NCBI GenBank assembly: GCA_020343675.1
Contig: CP070806.1
Coordinates: 4,624,891 to 4,660,742 of the forward strand
Length of the DNA stretch: 35,852 nt
Reading direction: 5' to 3'
From: Phycisphaerales bacterium
GTDB taxonomy: Bacteria > Planctomycetota > Phycisphaerae > Sedimentisphaerales > Anaerobacaceae
Of the stretch, positions 17,506-25,599 are shown in pieces. A program made the translations under genes and the position numbers. The notes beneath the pieces are model-generated. The model had not been told where the DNA came from. It did not search any database and saw only the letters and a program-made list of their open reading frames with translations. Within the stretch, counting starts at the first letter, position 1; each line of letters begins with the position of its first letter.

Positions 17506-18098
17506 CCGTTCTTCCAGATATTCGCGCGAATCCAAGGCGCGCATTTCGCAGCTGAAATTACAGGGGCAAAAAGAGCGGTTCAGCTCCCCTGATGGACATC
17601 CCATAGCATTCAGCGTTTTTTCTTGACCAGAGGGGGCCGATTTGGTATACATAAGAGAGCCAAAGCCTGTGAGTTATCAACTGCCGGCACCGGGTGTTAG
17701 CGAGGACATTTCTTGTAGTTGCTGGAGCGGTTGAGCAACAAAGCAGGATATGACCATGGCGGTCGTATGCTTCCAAGACAAGGGTTTTTTCCGATTGGCC
17801 GCCCCTGGCGTGGCAAGGCCACAATTCCTCGCCGGCGATGACCCGGCGTGAGGCGACGGAGACCGGCCAAGTCAGCAAAGCGTGCTACGAGTTTTCGAGA
17901 GGAAAGGAGGTGGAGCCGAGTTCAAAAAGCTATATTCATTGAGGATGTTCTGCGAGGAGGAGGTTCTCAGCGGTTGTTTTGTTGGTGCTTTGGTGGGCGG
18001 CCTGAGCGAAATGTCCTGTGAGTTTCCAGTTGAAAGGTGCCCTCGCCGGAAGAACTGAGAAATGTGTATCTGAAATAAATCTATGGAGGTAACAAAAA
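17506..18098 (+). promoter_or_regulatory. 593-bp gene-free region: promoter and long, apparently structured leader of the LamG gene
   Basis: A strong promoter at 17623-17651 would start a leader of about 440 nt. Within it are hairpins GTGGC-aag-GCCAC (17810-17822), and CCTC-GCCGG / CCGGC-gt-GAGG (17827-17853, nine pairs with a 2-nt bulge). A Cys-containing reading frame of about 58 codons (from GTG 17883 to TGA at about 18058) also runs through it. The leader ends in a strong ribosome binding site, GGAGGT, 8 bases before ATG 18099. I could not match it to a known riboswitch class. Upstream, near 17558-17590, a bulged hairpin CAGGG...GAGC-ggttca-GCTC-CCCTG may end the ribBA transcript. Confidence 0.45.
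17623..17651 (+). promoter_or_regulatory. Sigma-70-type promoter for the LamG protein transcript
   Basis: TTGACC (17623-17628) and TATACA (17646-17651) are separated by 17 bp. It is the best promoter match in the gap and faces the 18099 gene. Confidence 0.55.
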
Positions 18099-20915
18099 AT
18101 GACGCGCTTAACCATAATTTGCATCAGTGCGATCATCGCCAGTTTGATGTTTGCAGGGCAAGGCTATGCCGACATTGACCCCGACACCATTCTCGGGATA
18201 TGGCTCCTTGACGAAGGAAGTGGTGACACGACTAAGGACTCCTCGGGCAACGGCCATAATGGCACGCTCGGAGGCGGACCTAAATGGATTAACGGTGTGT
18301 ACGGCAAGGCCTTGGATTTCTCTGGGTCATCGAGTTACGTTGACTGCGGCAATGCTGCAGAGCTAAATGTCGAGGTTTTTTCCGTAGCATTTTGGTGCTA
18401 TATCCCAAGCACTCAGAGCTGGAACCATATGGTTTCAAGGGGTGAACATCATGGCGGTGGCAATCCTGGCGCAGTAAATTGGGGCGTTATGATGTACGAC
18501 GCCCAACAGACCATCCTTTATGAAGCGTTCAATGACACCGTTAAGCCCAGTATCAGCGCCAGTACTACTACCGGCGAATGGCACCACGTCGTTGCCACCC
18601 ATGACGGAGCTACGATGCAACTCTACCATGACGGCCAATTAGCTGGAACCTCATCGACAACAGGTATTTTGCTTGATGGGAATTTGCCGTTTATAATTGG
18701 CGCTCAATCTCGCGCTAGCGGTCCATCTGACTACTTTAGTGGAAGCATTGACGAGGTGGGCTATTTTAGTGCCGTTCTCTCGCCTGAAGATATTAAAACG
18801 ATAATGGACAATGGTCTTGCGGAAATCATTGGCGTTTTGCCCGTGGCTGCTGACCCTCAGCCGGCTGACGGGGAAACCGATGCACAGAGAGATCTTGTGC
18901 TTGGCTGGACGCCGGGAGAGTTTGCCAACACACATGATGTGTATCTTGGAACGACGTTCGGCGACGTCAACGACGCCAGCAGGACCGATCCGCTGAATGT
19001 ATTGGCCAGGCAAGACCAGAGCGACAGCACGCATGATCCCGGACGCCTTGAGTTCGAGACGACCTATTACTGGCGCGTCGATGAGGTCAACGCCCCGCCG
19101 GACAATACGATCTTCAAAGGCGACATCTGGAGCTTTATCACCGAGCCTGTTGGCTATCCTATTGACAGTGCAAATATAGCCGCGACGGCTTCCAGCACGG
19201 GCCAGGCGGATTTCGGCCCCGAAAACACCATCAACGGCTCAGGACTGGATGCGGACGACCTGCACTCGACGGGCGCGACAGATATGTGGCTCAGCGGAAA
19301 CGAACCGCTGGGGGCCTGGATCCAGTACGAGTTCGACAACGTTTACAAGCTGCACGAGATGTGGGTCTGGAACTCCAATCAAGTCCTTGAGGCCTTTTTC
19401 GGTTTCGGGATGAAGGATGTTACCGTCGAATACTCGACCAACGGCACCGAATGGACCGCTCTGGGCGGCGTGCCTGAATTCGCTCAAGCGTCCGGTGCGG
19501 CTGGGTACGCACACAATACCTCGGTCGACTTCGGCGGCGCGGTAGCCAAGTACGTCAGGCTGACCACCACCAGCAACTGGGGAGGCGTCCTGCCCCAATA
19601 TGGTCTCAGTGAGGTGCGCTTCTTCTCCATCCCTGTCAGCGTCAGAGAGCCCTCTCCGGATTCCGGGGCCATCGATGCGGACCTGGATGCGACGCTGGCC
19701 TGGCGAGCGGGTAGAGAGGCCGCCACGCACAGGGTGTACCTGAGCACGGATGAGCAGGCTGTGATGGATGGTACCGCCCCGGCTGTTAGCGTGACCGACG
19801 CGAGCTATAGTTCAGTGCTCGATTTAGGCAGCACGTACTTCTGGCGAATCGATGAGGTCAACGACGCCGAGACACCCACAACGTGGCAAGGGGATGTTTG
19901 GAGCTTCTCAACACCTGAGTACCTTGTCGTGGACGGTTTTGAGGACTACAACGACTATCCACCCGATGAGATATACTCGACGTGGTTGGACGGGTACGAG
20001 AACCCGGCAAACGGCTCCCAGGTCGGCAATCTGACGCCCCCTCTTGTTGAGACCACGACTGTCCGTGGGGGCGTTCAGTCTATGCCGCTGTTCTACAGCA
20101 ACACTGGCGGTGCCGCATATTCAGAGGCCGAACGCACCTTTATCAGTCCGCAGGATTGGACCAAGCATGGTATTCAGACATTGGTGCTTTACTTCCACGG
20201 GACTCCAGGCAACACCGGGCAGTTGTATGTAAAGGTCAATGGCGTCAAGGTGCCCTATGATGGAGATGCGGCTGCCATAGCGAAAATACGGTGGCAGCAG
20301 TGGAATATCGACCTGGCGTCGCTGGGCGTGAATCTGGCGAGCGTCACGACGCTGGCCCTTGGAATTGACGGCAACGGCGCCGCCGGAACATTGTACGTTG
20401 ACGATATTGTGCTGTATCGGTTGGCTCCGGAGGTTGTGGTTCCCTCGGAAGAACTCTGGATCGAGGCGGAGGCAGCCGTTACGATCACCGATCCCATGAA
20501 GACTTATGACGACCCCGTAGCATCGGGTGGTAAGTACATCGGCACAGACGACGGCATTGGTGATGAGTACGACAATCCGCCTGCGACCGGTGTCGCAACG
20601 TACAATTTCGCGGTAGCGGGCGGAACCTACAAAATCAGCATTCGCGTACAGATTCCCGGCGCCAGCAACTCCTTCTGGTTCCGAATCCAGGGAGCGACCA
20701 CTCCCGCCGAGACCGAGCTGCACAGCAGCGGCTGGGTTCGCTGGAATGACCCTCCTGATCTGGGCGGCTGGTTCTGGAGCGACGTCTTCAGCGACGACGA
20801 CAATGAAGATGCAACGGTGCTGTTCACGATGGATCCCGGCACGTACACTTTGGAAATTGCCCGCCGTGAAGATGGCGCACAGTTGGATCTCATCGTGATT
20901 TCCAAGATTGACTAA
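18099..20915 (+). CDS. Large secreted multidomain LamG / F5-8 type C / CBM-like surface protein
   Basis: The protein (938 residues) has a signal peptide cut near residue 24 (LMFAGQGYA). Domains in order: LamG/concanavalin-like (about 28-240; LGIWLLDEGSGDTTKDSSGNGHNGTL split around GKALDFSGSSSYVDCG and GSIDEVGYF); Ig/Fn3-like (250-345; PQPADGETDAQRDLVLGWTPG, YYWRVDEVN); F5/8 type C discoidin-like (350-515; ATASSTGQADFGPENTINGSG, YVRLTTTSNWGG); a second Ig/Fn3-like (515-605; YFWRIDEVN); a jelly-roll (605-775; VDGFEDYNDYPPDEIYSTW); and a CBM6/35-like C-terminus (780-938; LWIEAEAAVTITDPM). The arrangement suggests adhesion or glycan binding outside the cell. No catalytic domain, sortase signal or PEP-CTERM tail is visible. 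It is monocistronic, with its own promoter and terminator. Confidence 0.88.
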   Translation: MTRLTIICISAIIASLMFAGQGYADIDPDTILGIWLLDEGSGDTTKDSSGNGHNGTLGGGPKWINGVYGKALDFSGSSSYVDCGNAAELNVEVFSVAFWCYIPSTQSWNHMVSRGEHHGGGNPGAVNWGVMMYDAQQTILYEAFNDTVKPSISASTTTGEWHHVVATHDGATMQLYHDGQLAGTSSTTGILLDGNLPFIIGAQSRASGPSDYFSGSIDEVGYFSAVLSPEDIKTIMDNGLAEIIGVLPVAADPQPADGETDAQRDLVLGWTPGEFANTHDVYLGTTFGDVNDASRTDPLNVLARQDQSDSTHDPGRLEFETTYYWRVDEVNAPPDNTIFKGDIWSFITEPVGYPIDSANIAATASSTGQADFGPENTINGSGLDADDLHSTGATDMWLSGNEPLGAWIQYEFDNVYKLHEMWVWNSNQVLEAFFGFGMKDVTVEYSTNGTEWTALGGVPEFAQASGAAGYAHNTSVDFGGAVAKYVRLTTTSNWGGVLPQYGLSEVRFFSIPVSVREPSPDSGAIDADLDATLAWRAGREAATHRVYLSTDEQAVMDGTAPAVSVTDASYSSVLDLGSTYFWRIDEVNDAETPTTWQGDVWSFSTPEYLVVDGFEDYNDYPPDEIYSTWLDGYENPANGSQVGNLTPPLVETTTVRGGVQSMPLFYSNTGGAAYSEAERTFISPQDWTKHGIQTLVLYFHGTPGNTGQLYVKVNGVKVPYDGDAAAIAKIRWQQWNIDLASLGVNLASVTTLALGIDGNGAAGTLYVDDIVLYRLAPEVVVPSEELWIEAEAAVTITDPMKTYDDPVASGGKYIGTDDGIGDEYDNPPATGVATYNFAVAGGTYKISIRVQIPGASNSFWFRIQGATTPAETELHSSGWVRWNDPPDLGGWFWSDVFSDDDNEDATVLFTMDPGTYTLEIARREDGAQLDLIVISKID

Positions 20916-20981
20916 GCGTCGGTGTCCCAAGTCCTTGCTATTGAAGGCCGCGGGACGGACAAGGAGCATTTGCATCAGTTC

Positions 20982-21021
20982 GGGGCCTGTGCCGATTGAC
21001 TCGGTATAGGCCCCGCTTTTT
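20982..21021 (+). terminator. Rho-independent terminator of the LamG gene
   Basis: A 14-pair stem (GGGGCCTGTGCCGA, loop ttgac, TCGGTATAGGCCCC, with two G-U pairs) is followed by GCTTTTTC. It lies 67 bp after the stop codon. Confidence 0.85.
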
Positions 21022-21078
21022 CTCAGCAGAACTGTTCTGTGGTGACGTGCAGGCAGGAAGCTGAATTTCGGGTCGCGC

Positions 21079-21113
21079 AAAAAAAGAAGACCCGCAAGCG
21101 GCACCTGCGGGCC
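21079..21113 (-). terminator. Rho-independent terminator of the minus-strand xer operon
   Basis: On the minus strand the stem CCCGCA / TGCGGG with a 9-base loop is followed by TCTTCTTTTTTT. It lies 33 bp beyond the recombinase stop codon and faces the LamG terminator. Confidence 0.75.
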
Positions 21114-21145
21114 TTGAGAATGACACGCATTACTGTCTTCGGCTT

Positions 21146-22162
21146 TTACGGCTCGTCGCTGTCGTGCCCATTGTTTCGGGGATGAGCGTTGTCATATACC
21201 TCTTTGAGTTTCTTTGTAGTCAGATGCGTATAGACCTGCGTGGTTGACAGCGACTGGTGGCCGAGCAATTCCTGGACGCTTCGCAGATCCGCACCGTTGT
21301 TGAGCATGTGCGTTGCAAAGCTGTGACGCAGCGTGTGGGGGCTGATCGCCGGGTCCAGTCCGGCCATCTTGAGATACTTATCCATCTTCCGACGGACGCT
21401 GCGTGTGCTGAGCCGACGGCCGTGTTTGTTGACGAACAGAACCTTCGAATCGAAATGTCCGTTGCTCTGCGCACGCTTATTTCGGTATTCCATGTAGTGC
21501 TGTATGGTTTGCAGGGCCGATGAGCCGATCGGAGCGATTCGTTCCTTCTTGCCCTTGCCCCTGATGTGTACGACTTCACCGAGAAAGTCGATATCATCCA
21601 TATTGAGCGCCACAAGCTCGCTGACTCTGATTCCGGTGCTGTAAAGCGTCTCCAGGATGGCTCTGTCTCTGGCACCGAGCCAGCTATTGACCGGCGGTGT
21701 GTTGAGCAGTCTCTTGATCTCTTCGTATTCGAGGAAACGAGGCAGTTTCTTCTCCTGTTTCGGCGTTCTGATGGACACGACCGGGTTGGAGGGGATGTGG
21801 TTTCTTTTGACCAGAAACTTGTAGAAGCTGCGCAGCGTTGCCAGTTTTCGAGCGATGGTGGCCTTCGAGTAGTCCCTCTCGTTCAAGAAAGCCAGGTAGG
21901 CTCGAACGGCCTCGGTCTGCGCCGAAAGAAGCAACTGATCGATCTTCAAATCAACCTGTGTCGCGACGGCCGTGGCTGTCCCGTGGTCGTGCGGGGCCAT
22001 TGAGACCGATTCTGCGTCGGCCGACGCGCTCTGGGGCCTGCCCGTGAGGAACTCACAAAACTGTGCCAGGTCGGCGCCGTAACATTTGGCCGTATGTTCG
22101 GAGAAGCGCCTTTCGAATTTCAAGTAATCTAAGAACTTGTGGATAATAATGCTGTCTTCCAT
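21146..22162 (-). CDS. Tyrosine recombinase of the XerC/XerD family
   Basis: The 338-residue protein has an N-terminal SAM-like DNA-binding domain (IIHKFLDYLKFERRFSEHTAKCYGADLAQFCEFL) and a C-terminal catalytic domain. Catalytic residues are visible: Arg in LYSTGIRVSELVALNMDDID, the beta-hairpin Lys in HIRGKGKKERIAPIG, HTLRHSFATHMLNNGADLRSVQELLGH (His, Arg, His) and Tyr in STTQVYTHLT. It should resolve chromosome dimers at dif. An extra segment of about 45 residues (near 42-88, ASADAESVSMAPHDHGTATAVATQVD) splits the N-terminal domain, so it is longer than the usual 300 residues. XerC and XerD cannot be separated from sequence alone. It is the last gene of the minus-strand series and is followed by a terminator. 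Confidence 0.92.
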   Translation of the reverse strand: MEDSIIIHKFLDYLKFERRFSEHTAKCYGADLAQFCEFLTGRPQSASADAESVSMAPHDHGTATAVATQVDLKIDQLLLSAQTEAVRAYLAFLNERDYSKATIARKLATLRSFYKFLVKRNHIPSNPVVSIRTPKQEKKLPRFLEYEEIKRLLNTPPVNSWLGARDRAILETLYSTGIRVSELVALNMDDIDFLGEVVHIRGKGKKERIAPIGSSALQTIQHYMEYRNKRAQSNGHFDSKVLFVNKHGRRLSTRSVRRKMDKYLKMAGLDPAISPHTLRHSFATHMLNNGADLRSVQELLGHQSLSTTQVYTHLTTKKLKEVYDNAHPRNNGHDSDEP

Positions 22163-22260
22163 AATCTACCTATATCTATCTGTTTGACCATGCCTGAGAT
22201 TTCTGCAACTGTCACAGAACACAACTTCAAGTACTCCTGTCTGGAGAAAAGCTCCTGCGA

Positions 22261-22500
22261 CTAACTCGTGTGAAACTGGGCGTCTGCATTCTTGCCTAAG
22301 AGATCGTCCGCCTGACAGATAAGGGACTGGGTGAGCTTGAAACTCAGTACGGCGGCATCAAACCAGTCAAAATCCGTGCGTCCGTCTTTTGCCTGGTCAA
22401 TCAAGGTGTCGAGAAGCTCGTCTTCCCCACCTCTCTGGAAGCGGAAAATGTACTTCTCCGTACCTTTGTTGAGCACCAGTTGTTGCTTCATGTTCTTCAT
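22261..22500 (-). CDS. Conserved-looking small protein of unknown function (79 residues)
   Basis: The frame reads MKNMKQQLVLNKGTEKYIFRF, then RGGEDELLDTLIDQAKDGRTDFDWFDAAVLSFKLTQSLI, an amphipathic helical protein with no signal peptide or cysteine pair motif. GGGATTG before the ATG is a fair ribosome binding site. It lies 98 bp upstream of the recombinase gene on the same strand and may share its transcript. I do not recognise a family. Confidence 0.65.
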   Translation of the reverse strand: MKNMKQQLVLNKGTEKYIFRFQRGGEDELLDTLIDQAKDGRTDFDWFDAAVLSFKLTQSLICQADDLLGKNADAQFHTS

Positions 22501-22591
22501 GACAATCCCACAAAACGGACCGGCACGTGTTTACGCCGACGAATACTACACATTCACCCGCTTAATCTGTTATCGGCCGAAAGGCTGTTCC

Positions 22592-22620
22592 CTGAAGGAT
22601 AAAATTCCAATTTTCCTCAG
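22592..22620. repeat. Imperfect inverted repeat upstream of the 79-residue gene
   Basis: The arms CTGA-a-GG-at-AAAATT and AATTTT-CC-TCAG surround a CC centre, giving 12 pairs with small bulges. It lies 92 bp upstream of the small gene's start in a 276-bp gap. It has no T-run on either strand, so an operator is as likely as a terminator. Confidence 0.4.
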
Positions 22621-22776
22621 TGAACGTGATAAAAACGACGCTCTGTAAAACACTACAACGCTTTTATCGGCCAATAAGCCTCCTGGCTTTACAAATTGCA
22701 TGTGAATATGAGTAAATTAGAGGCGAATTCGGAGAATTTTTGGCAGGGTTCTGCGACACCGATGCTTGTGTTTCGC

Positions 22777-23754
22777 TCAAGGCAAGGCCTTGTAGAATGT
22801 GACTGCACCTCTTTGTTCGGCTCGGATCAGCCCCTGGCTCTGGAGGTCACCGATGTGTTTCAGTGTGTCGCCGAGACTCAGGCCCATGCCCGCACGGATA
22901 TCGTTCAGCGAGCACGGCCTGCGTTTCAGCATTGATAAAAGGGCTTGGGTCGTGGCGCTTGCTTCGGTAACGGCTTGCTGAGTGTCACCGGGCTCAGTGT
23001 CGGTCAGTGCCCCGCGGCGCGAGGCTGAAGGATCGGCTATCACGTCACAATGAGGGCCCAACAAGGCAGCGATTTCGTGCAGCGTCTCGGTGTCGAGGCG
23101 TCTGACATTCGGGTCGGCGGTAGGTCGCACGGCCGTATTGAGCTGAACCTTGTCGGGCCGGATTTGCTCAATTGCCTCCTTGATCGCGGTAACTTGGCCC
23201 CGGCCCGTGTTCATACCTTCGATAAAGAAGACTTCGAGCCATATCCGACCGGCAAATTCATCTCGAAACGCACACAGCCCCGAAATGACCTTCTCAATGC
23301 TGATACCTTGGCACGGGCAGTTTATTCTCCGGAATGTTGCCTCATCGGCGGCATCTAACGAGGGCATGACGACGTCGGCCCTGGCGCAATCCTGCCGCAC
23401 GTCGGCTCTAAAAAGGAGCGTGCCGTTGGTCAATATGCCCACGGGAATATTGGTGATTTGTTTTATGCCCCCTATGAGTTCACCCAGCCGGGCATGAAGG
23501 GTCGGCTCGCCCGAACCGGCAACGCTGATAAAATCGGCCTCGACGCCTTCCGCCAATGCCTGCTTGAACTCGGCCAGAACCGATTCGATGGGCACGTAGT
23601 CCTTTCGTTCAGTGGTTTTCTGGAGGGTCCTGCCGAGCTGGCAATAAACGCAATCGAGCGAGCAGACCTTGAATGGCACGATATCAACGCCGAGACTTCG
23701 GCCCAGCCTTCGCGACGGCACCGGACCGTATAAATGCTTCTTTCGTTCAGCCAC
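22777..23754 (-). CDS. Radical SAM protein with C-terminal winged-helix-like domain
   Basis: The 325-residue protein carries the [4Fe-4S]/SAM cluster motif as CSLDCVYCQLG (C-x3-C-x2-C, about residues 31-38), the glycine-rich SAM-binding strand ISVAGSGEPTLH, and ILTNGTLL. The opening HLYGPVPSRRLGRSLGVDIVPFK is that of the COG0731 group of uncharacterised radical SAM proteins. After residue about 245 it has a separate segment resembling a winged helix (LLSMLKRRPCSLNDIRAGMGLSLGDTLKHIGDLQSQGLI). The substrate is unknown. It starts with GTG overlapping the last eight bases of kdsA, so the two are probably translated together. Confidence 0.88.
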   Translation of the reverse strand: MAERKKHLYGPVPSRRLGRSLGVDIVPFKVCSLDCVYCQLGRTLQKTTERKDYVPIESVLAEFKQALAEGVEADFISVAGSGEPTLHARLGELIGGIKQITNIPVGILTNGTLLFRADVRQDCARADVVMPSLDAADEATFRRINCPCQGISIEKVISGLCAFRDEFAGRIWLEVFFIEGMNTGRGQVTAIKEAIEQIRPDKVQLNTAVRPTADPNVRRLDTETLHEIAALLGPHCDVIADPSASRRGALTDTEPGDTQQAVTEASATTQALLSMLKRRPCSLNDIRAGMGLSLGDTLKHIGDLQSQGLIRAEQRGAVTFYKALP

Positions 23755-24583
23755 TTCTTTGTCCGCGCACGGCCTCGAATATCTTTTTGCAGACCATCAA
23801 CAACTCTTCGAGCCAGTCTATCGGCATAATGCAGGCAGCATCGGACTTGGCCTTTTCAGGCTGTGTGTGTACTTCGATAAAAAGTCCGTCGGCGCCGGCG
23901 GCGATGGCTGCCCTGGCGAGGATGGGCGCCATCTCTCGCCGGCCTGCGCTGGCGCTGCCGAGCCCACCCGGCTGCTGTGTGCTGTGTGTGGCGTCGAAAA
24001 CAACCGGGCAGCTCAGCTTCTTCATCGTCTCAATGGCTGTCATGTCGTTGACGAGCCGGTTGTACCCGAAAAACGTGCCGCGCTCGGTGAGCATTATTCT
24101 CGTGTTCCTGCAGGCGCGAATTTTCTCGACGACATTCTTCATCTCATCGGGTGAGAGGAACTGCCCCTTCTTTACGTTGATGGGCTTGCCCGTTCTTGCA
24201 CAGGCGCGTAGTAAATCCGTCTGCCTGCATAGAAAAGCAGGCACCTGGAGACAATCGACCACCTGGGCAACCGGGGCGGCCTGGGCCGGCTCATGCACAT
24301 CGGTCATTACGGGCAGACTTGTCTGGCGTCTGACCGCTGCGAGGATATCCATGCCTTTTTGCATGCCTGGTCCGCGAAAGCTGCGCAAGCTGGACCGATT
24401 GGCCTTGTCGAAGCTGGCCTTGAAAATCATTCCTACCCCGGTTTTCTGACCGATATCCACGAGTTTGCGCGCGATGCTCAAACAACCGGCCTTGCTTTCG
24501 ATGACGCATGGCCCGGCCATGACAAACAGAGGCGCCTCCAGACCGATTTCGGTGTTGCCAATCTTGAAATCTGCGTTGCTCAT
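23747..24583 (-). CDS. kdsA: 3-deoxy-8-phosphooctulonate (KDO-8-phosphate) synthase
   Basis: KdsA joins phosphoenolpyruvate and arabinose 5-phosphate to make the LPS sugar KDO, which implies a lipid A-type outer membrane. The 278-residue frame shows MAGPCVIES, FKASFDKANRSS, RGPGMQKGMDIL, PVMTDVHEPAQA, LQVPAFLCRQTDLL, INVKKGQFLSPDEM, LTERGTFFGYNRLVNDM, VVFDATHSTQQPGG and FIEVHTQPEKAKSDA. The metal-ligand Cys11-type residue is present as AGPCV, so this is probably the metal-dependent class. It sits 28 bp after the lipid kinase gene. Confidence 0.96.
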   Translation of the reverse strand: MSNADFKIGNTEIGLEAPLFVMAGPCVIESKAGCLSIARKLVDIGQKTGVGMIFKASFDKANRSSLRSFRGPGMQKGMDILAAVRRQTSLPVMTDVHEPAQAAPVAQVVDCLQVPAFLCRQTDLLRACARTGKPINVKKGQFLSPDEMKNVVEKIRACRNTRIMLTERGTFFGYNRLVNDMTAIETMKKLSCPVVFDATHSTQQPGGLGSASAGRREMAPILARAAIAAGADGLFIEVHTQPEKAKSDAACIMPIDWLEELLMVCKKIFEAVRGQRSG

Positions 24584-24611
24584 GTCGTGCTCCAGAGTCC
24601 CAAGCTTTGCG

Positions 24612-25556
24612 TTATCCTATGGCCCTGATAATTCTTGTTCGAATCCCGGCGGGCTTTGCCCCCTCCGGTACGACGCAGTTGACGGCGTGCGGTATCACGT
24701 TGATTTGTACGGGCAGGGGCGGCCCCGGATCGCCGTCGATTTCAGTCCTGATACGCGCCGTGCTGGAACGAACCGTAACGTTTTTGCCCTGACGGTAAAT
24801 AACGTCGCGTCTGTTGGCGTGGTGTTTGAGGATGGTCATCAGCGAGTGCTTGGCCAGGTGAAGCTGCGAGGCACATCTATAGACACACACATCCAGCAAG
24901 CCATCACCAAAATCCGCATAGTGCAGGATCTGCAGGCCAATGGCGTAACGCGAGATGTTTCCGACGAACACCAGTCCCGGGCCGGTAAACATCTCCTCGC
25001 CGTCAACCTCCACCTGCATCGACTCGAACTTGTATTCCCAGAACGTTCTCCATATCGGCCAGAAGTAGTCAAAATGGTTGATGTGCCCCACTCGCTGCTG
25101 GCTCATCCGCCGGACCACCGCGCCGTCAAAGCCGAAACCGGCGATGGAGGTGAAGCACTTGCCGTTCGCCCTTCCCAAATCCAGAGGTCGAACGTATCCG
25201 GCTTCAAACGTCCTGATTATGGTTTTTGGTCTTGCGTCAAAACCCAATTCGTTTGCGAGAAGATTCTCCGTGCCTTGGGGGATGATTAGCAGCGGCTTGT
25301 CGCTCCCCTCAAGACCATGGGCGACCTCTCTGATGGTGCCGTCACCCCCGACGGCAACGACCATCGCACAGTTGTAATCTACCGCGGCGTCGGTCGCCAG
25401 CTCGCAGGCGTGGGTCAGCGACGCGGTCAGACTGCCTCTGACCTCGAATCCCTTCCTGACGAGGTATTGCTCGAACCGGCGTCCGATGCGCTTGCTGCTG
25501 CTGGCGCCGGCTTTTGGGTTTACAATATAGGCAATGTAGCCGTCGTCCGGTTTCAT
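24612..25556 (-). CDS. Diacylglycerol kinase-family lipid kinase
   Basis: The 314-residue protein has the DAGK/YegS fold signatures: IAYIVNPKAGASSSKRIG at the N-terminus, the nucleotide loop VVAVGGDGTIREVAHGL, IIPQGTENLLANELG, and ITSIAGFGFDGAVVRRM-like FTSIAGFGFDGAVVRR. The C-terminal beta-sandwich (about 150-314) has GLVFVGNISRYAIGLQI and DGLLDVCVY. It should phosphorylate a membrane lipid such as diacylglycerol, but the substrate is not shown by sequence. It lies 43 bp downstream of the CYTH gene and 28 bp upstream of kdsA. Confidence 0.9.
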   Translation of the reverse strand: MKPDDGYIAYIVNPKAGASSSKRIGRRFEQYLVRKGFEVRGSLTASLTHACELATDAAVDYNCAMVVAVGGDGTIREVAHGLEGSDKPLLIIPQGTENLLANELGFDARPKTIIRTFEAGYVRPLDLGRANGKCFTSIAGFGFDGAVVRRMSQQRVGHINHFDYFWPIWRTFWEYKFESMQVEVDGEEMFTGPGLVFVGNISRYAIGLQILHYADFGDGLLDVCVYRCASQLHLAKHSLMTILKHHANRRDVIYRQGKNVTVRSSTARIRTEIDGDPGPPLPVQINVIPHAVNCVVPEGAKPAGIRTRIIRAIG

Positions 25557-25599
25557 GTTTTGGGCTGTGCGGCGGGTGAATCGATCAGGCGTCTTAGAA

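Noticed and set aside
17650-17930. c-di-GMP riboswitch in the LamG leader
   Set aside because: A GTCAGCAAAGC stretch recalls part of the GEMM-I core, but the other conserved segments and the tetraloop/receptor are not found.
17936-18136. Minus-strand frame in the LamG leader
   Set aside because: It overlaps the LamG start region in antisense and lacks a ribosome binding site; kept only as a note on the leader.
20121-21104. 327-codon minus-strand frame over the LamG gene end and terminator
   Set aside because: It reads through a strong intrinsic terminator and opposite conserved beta-sandwich domains.
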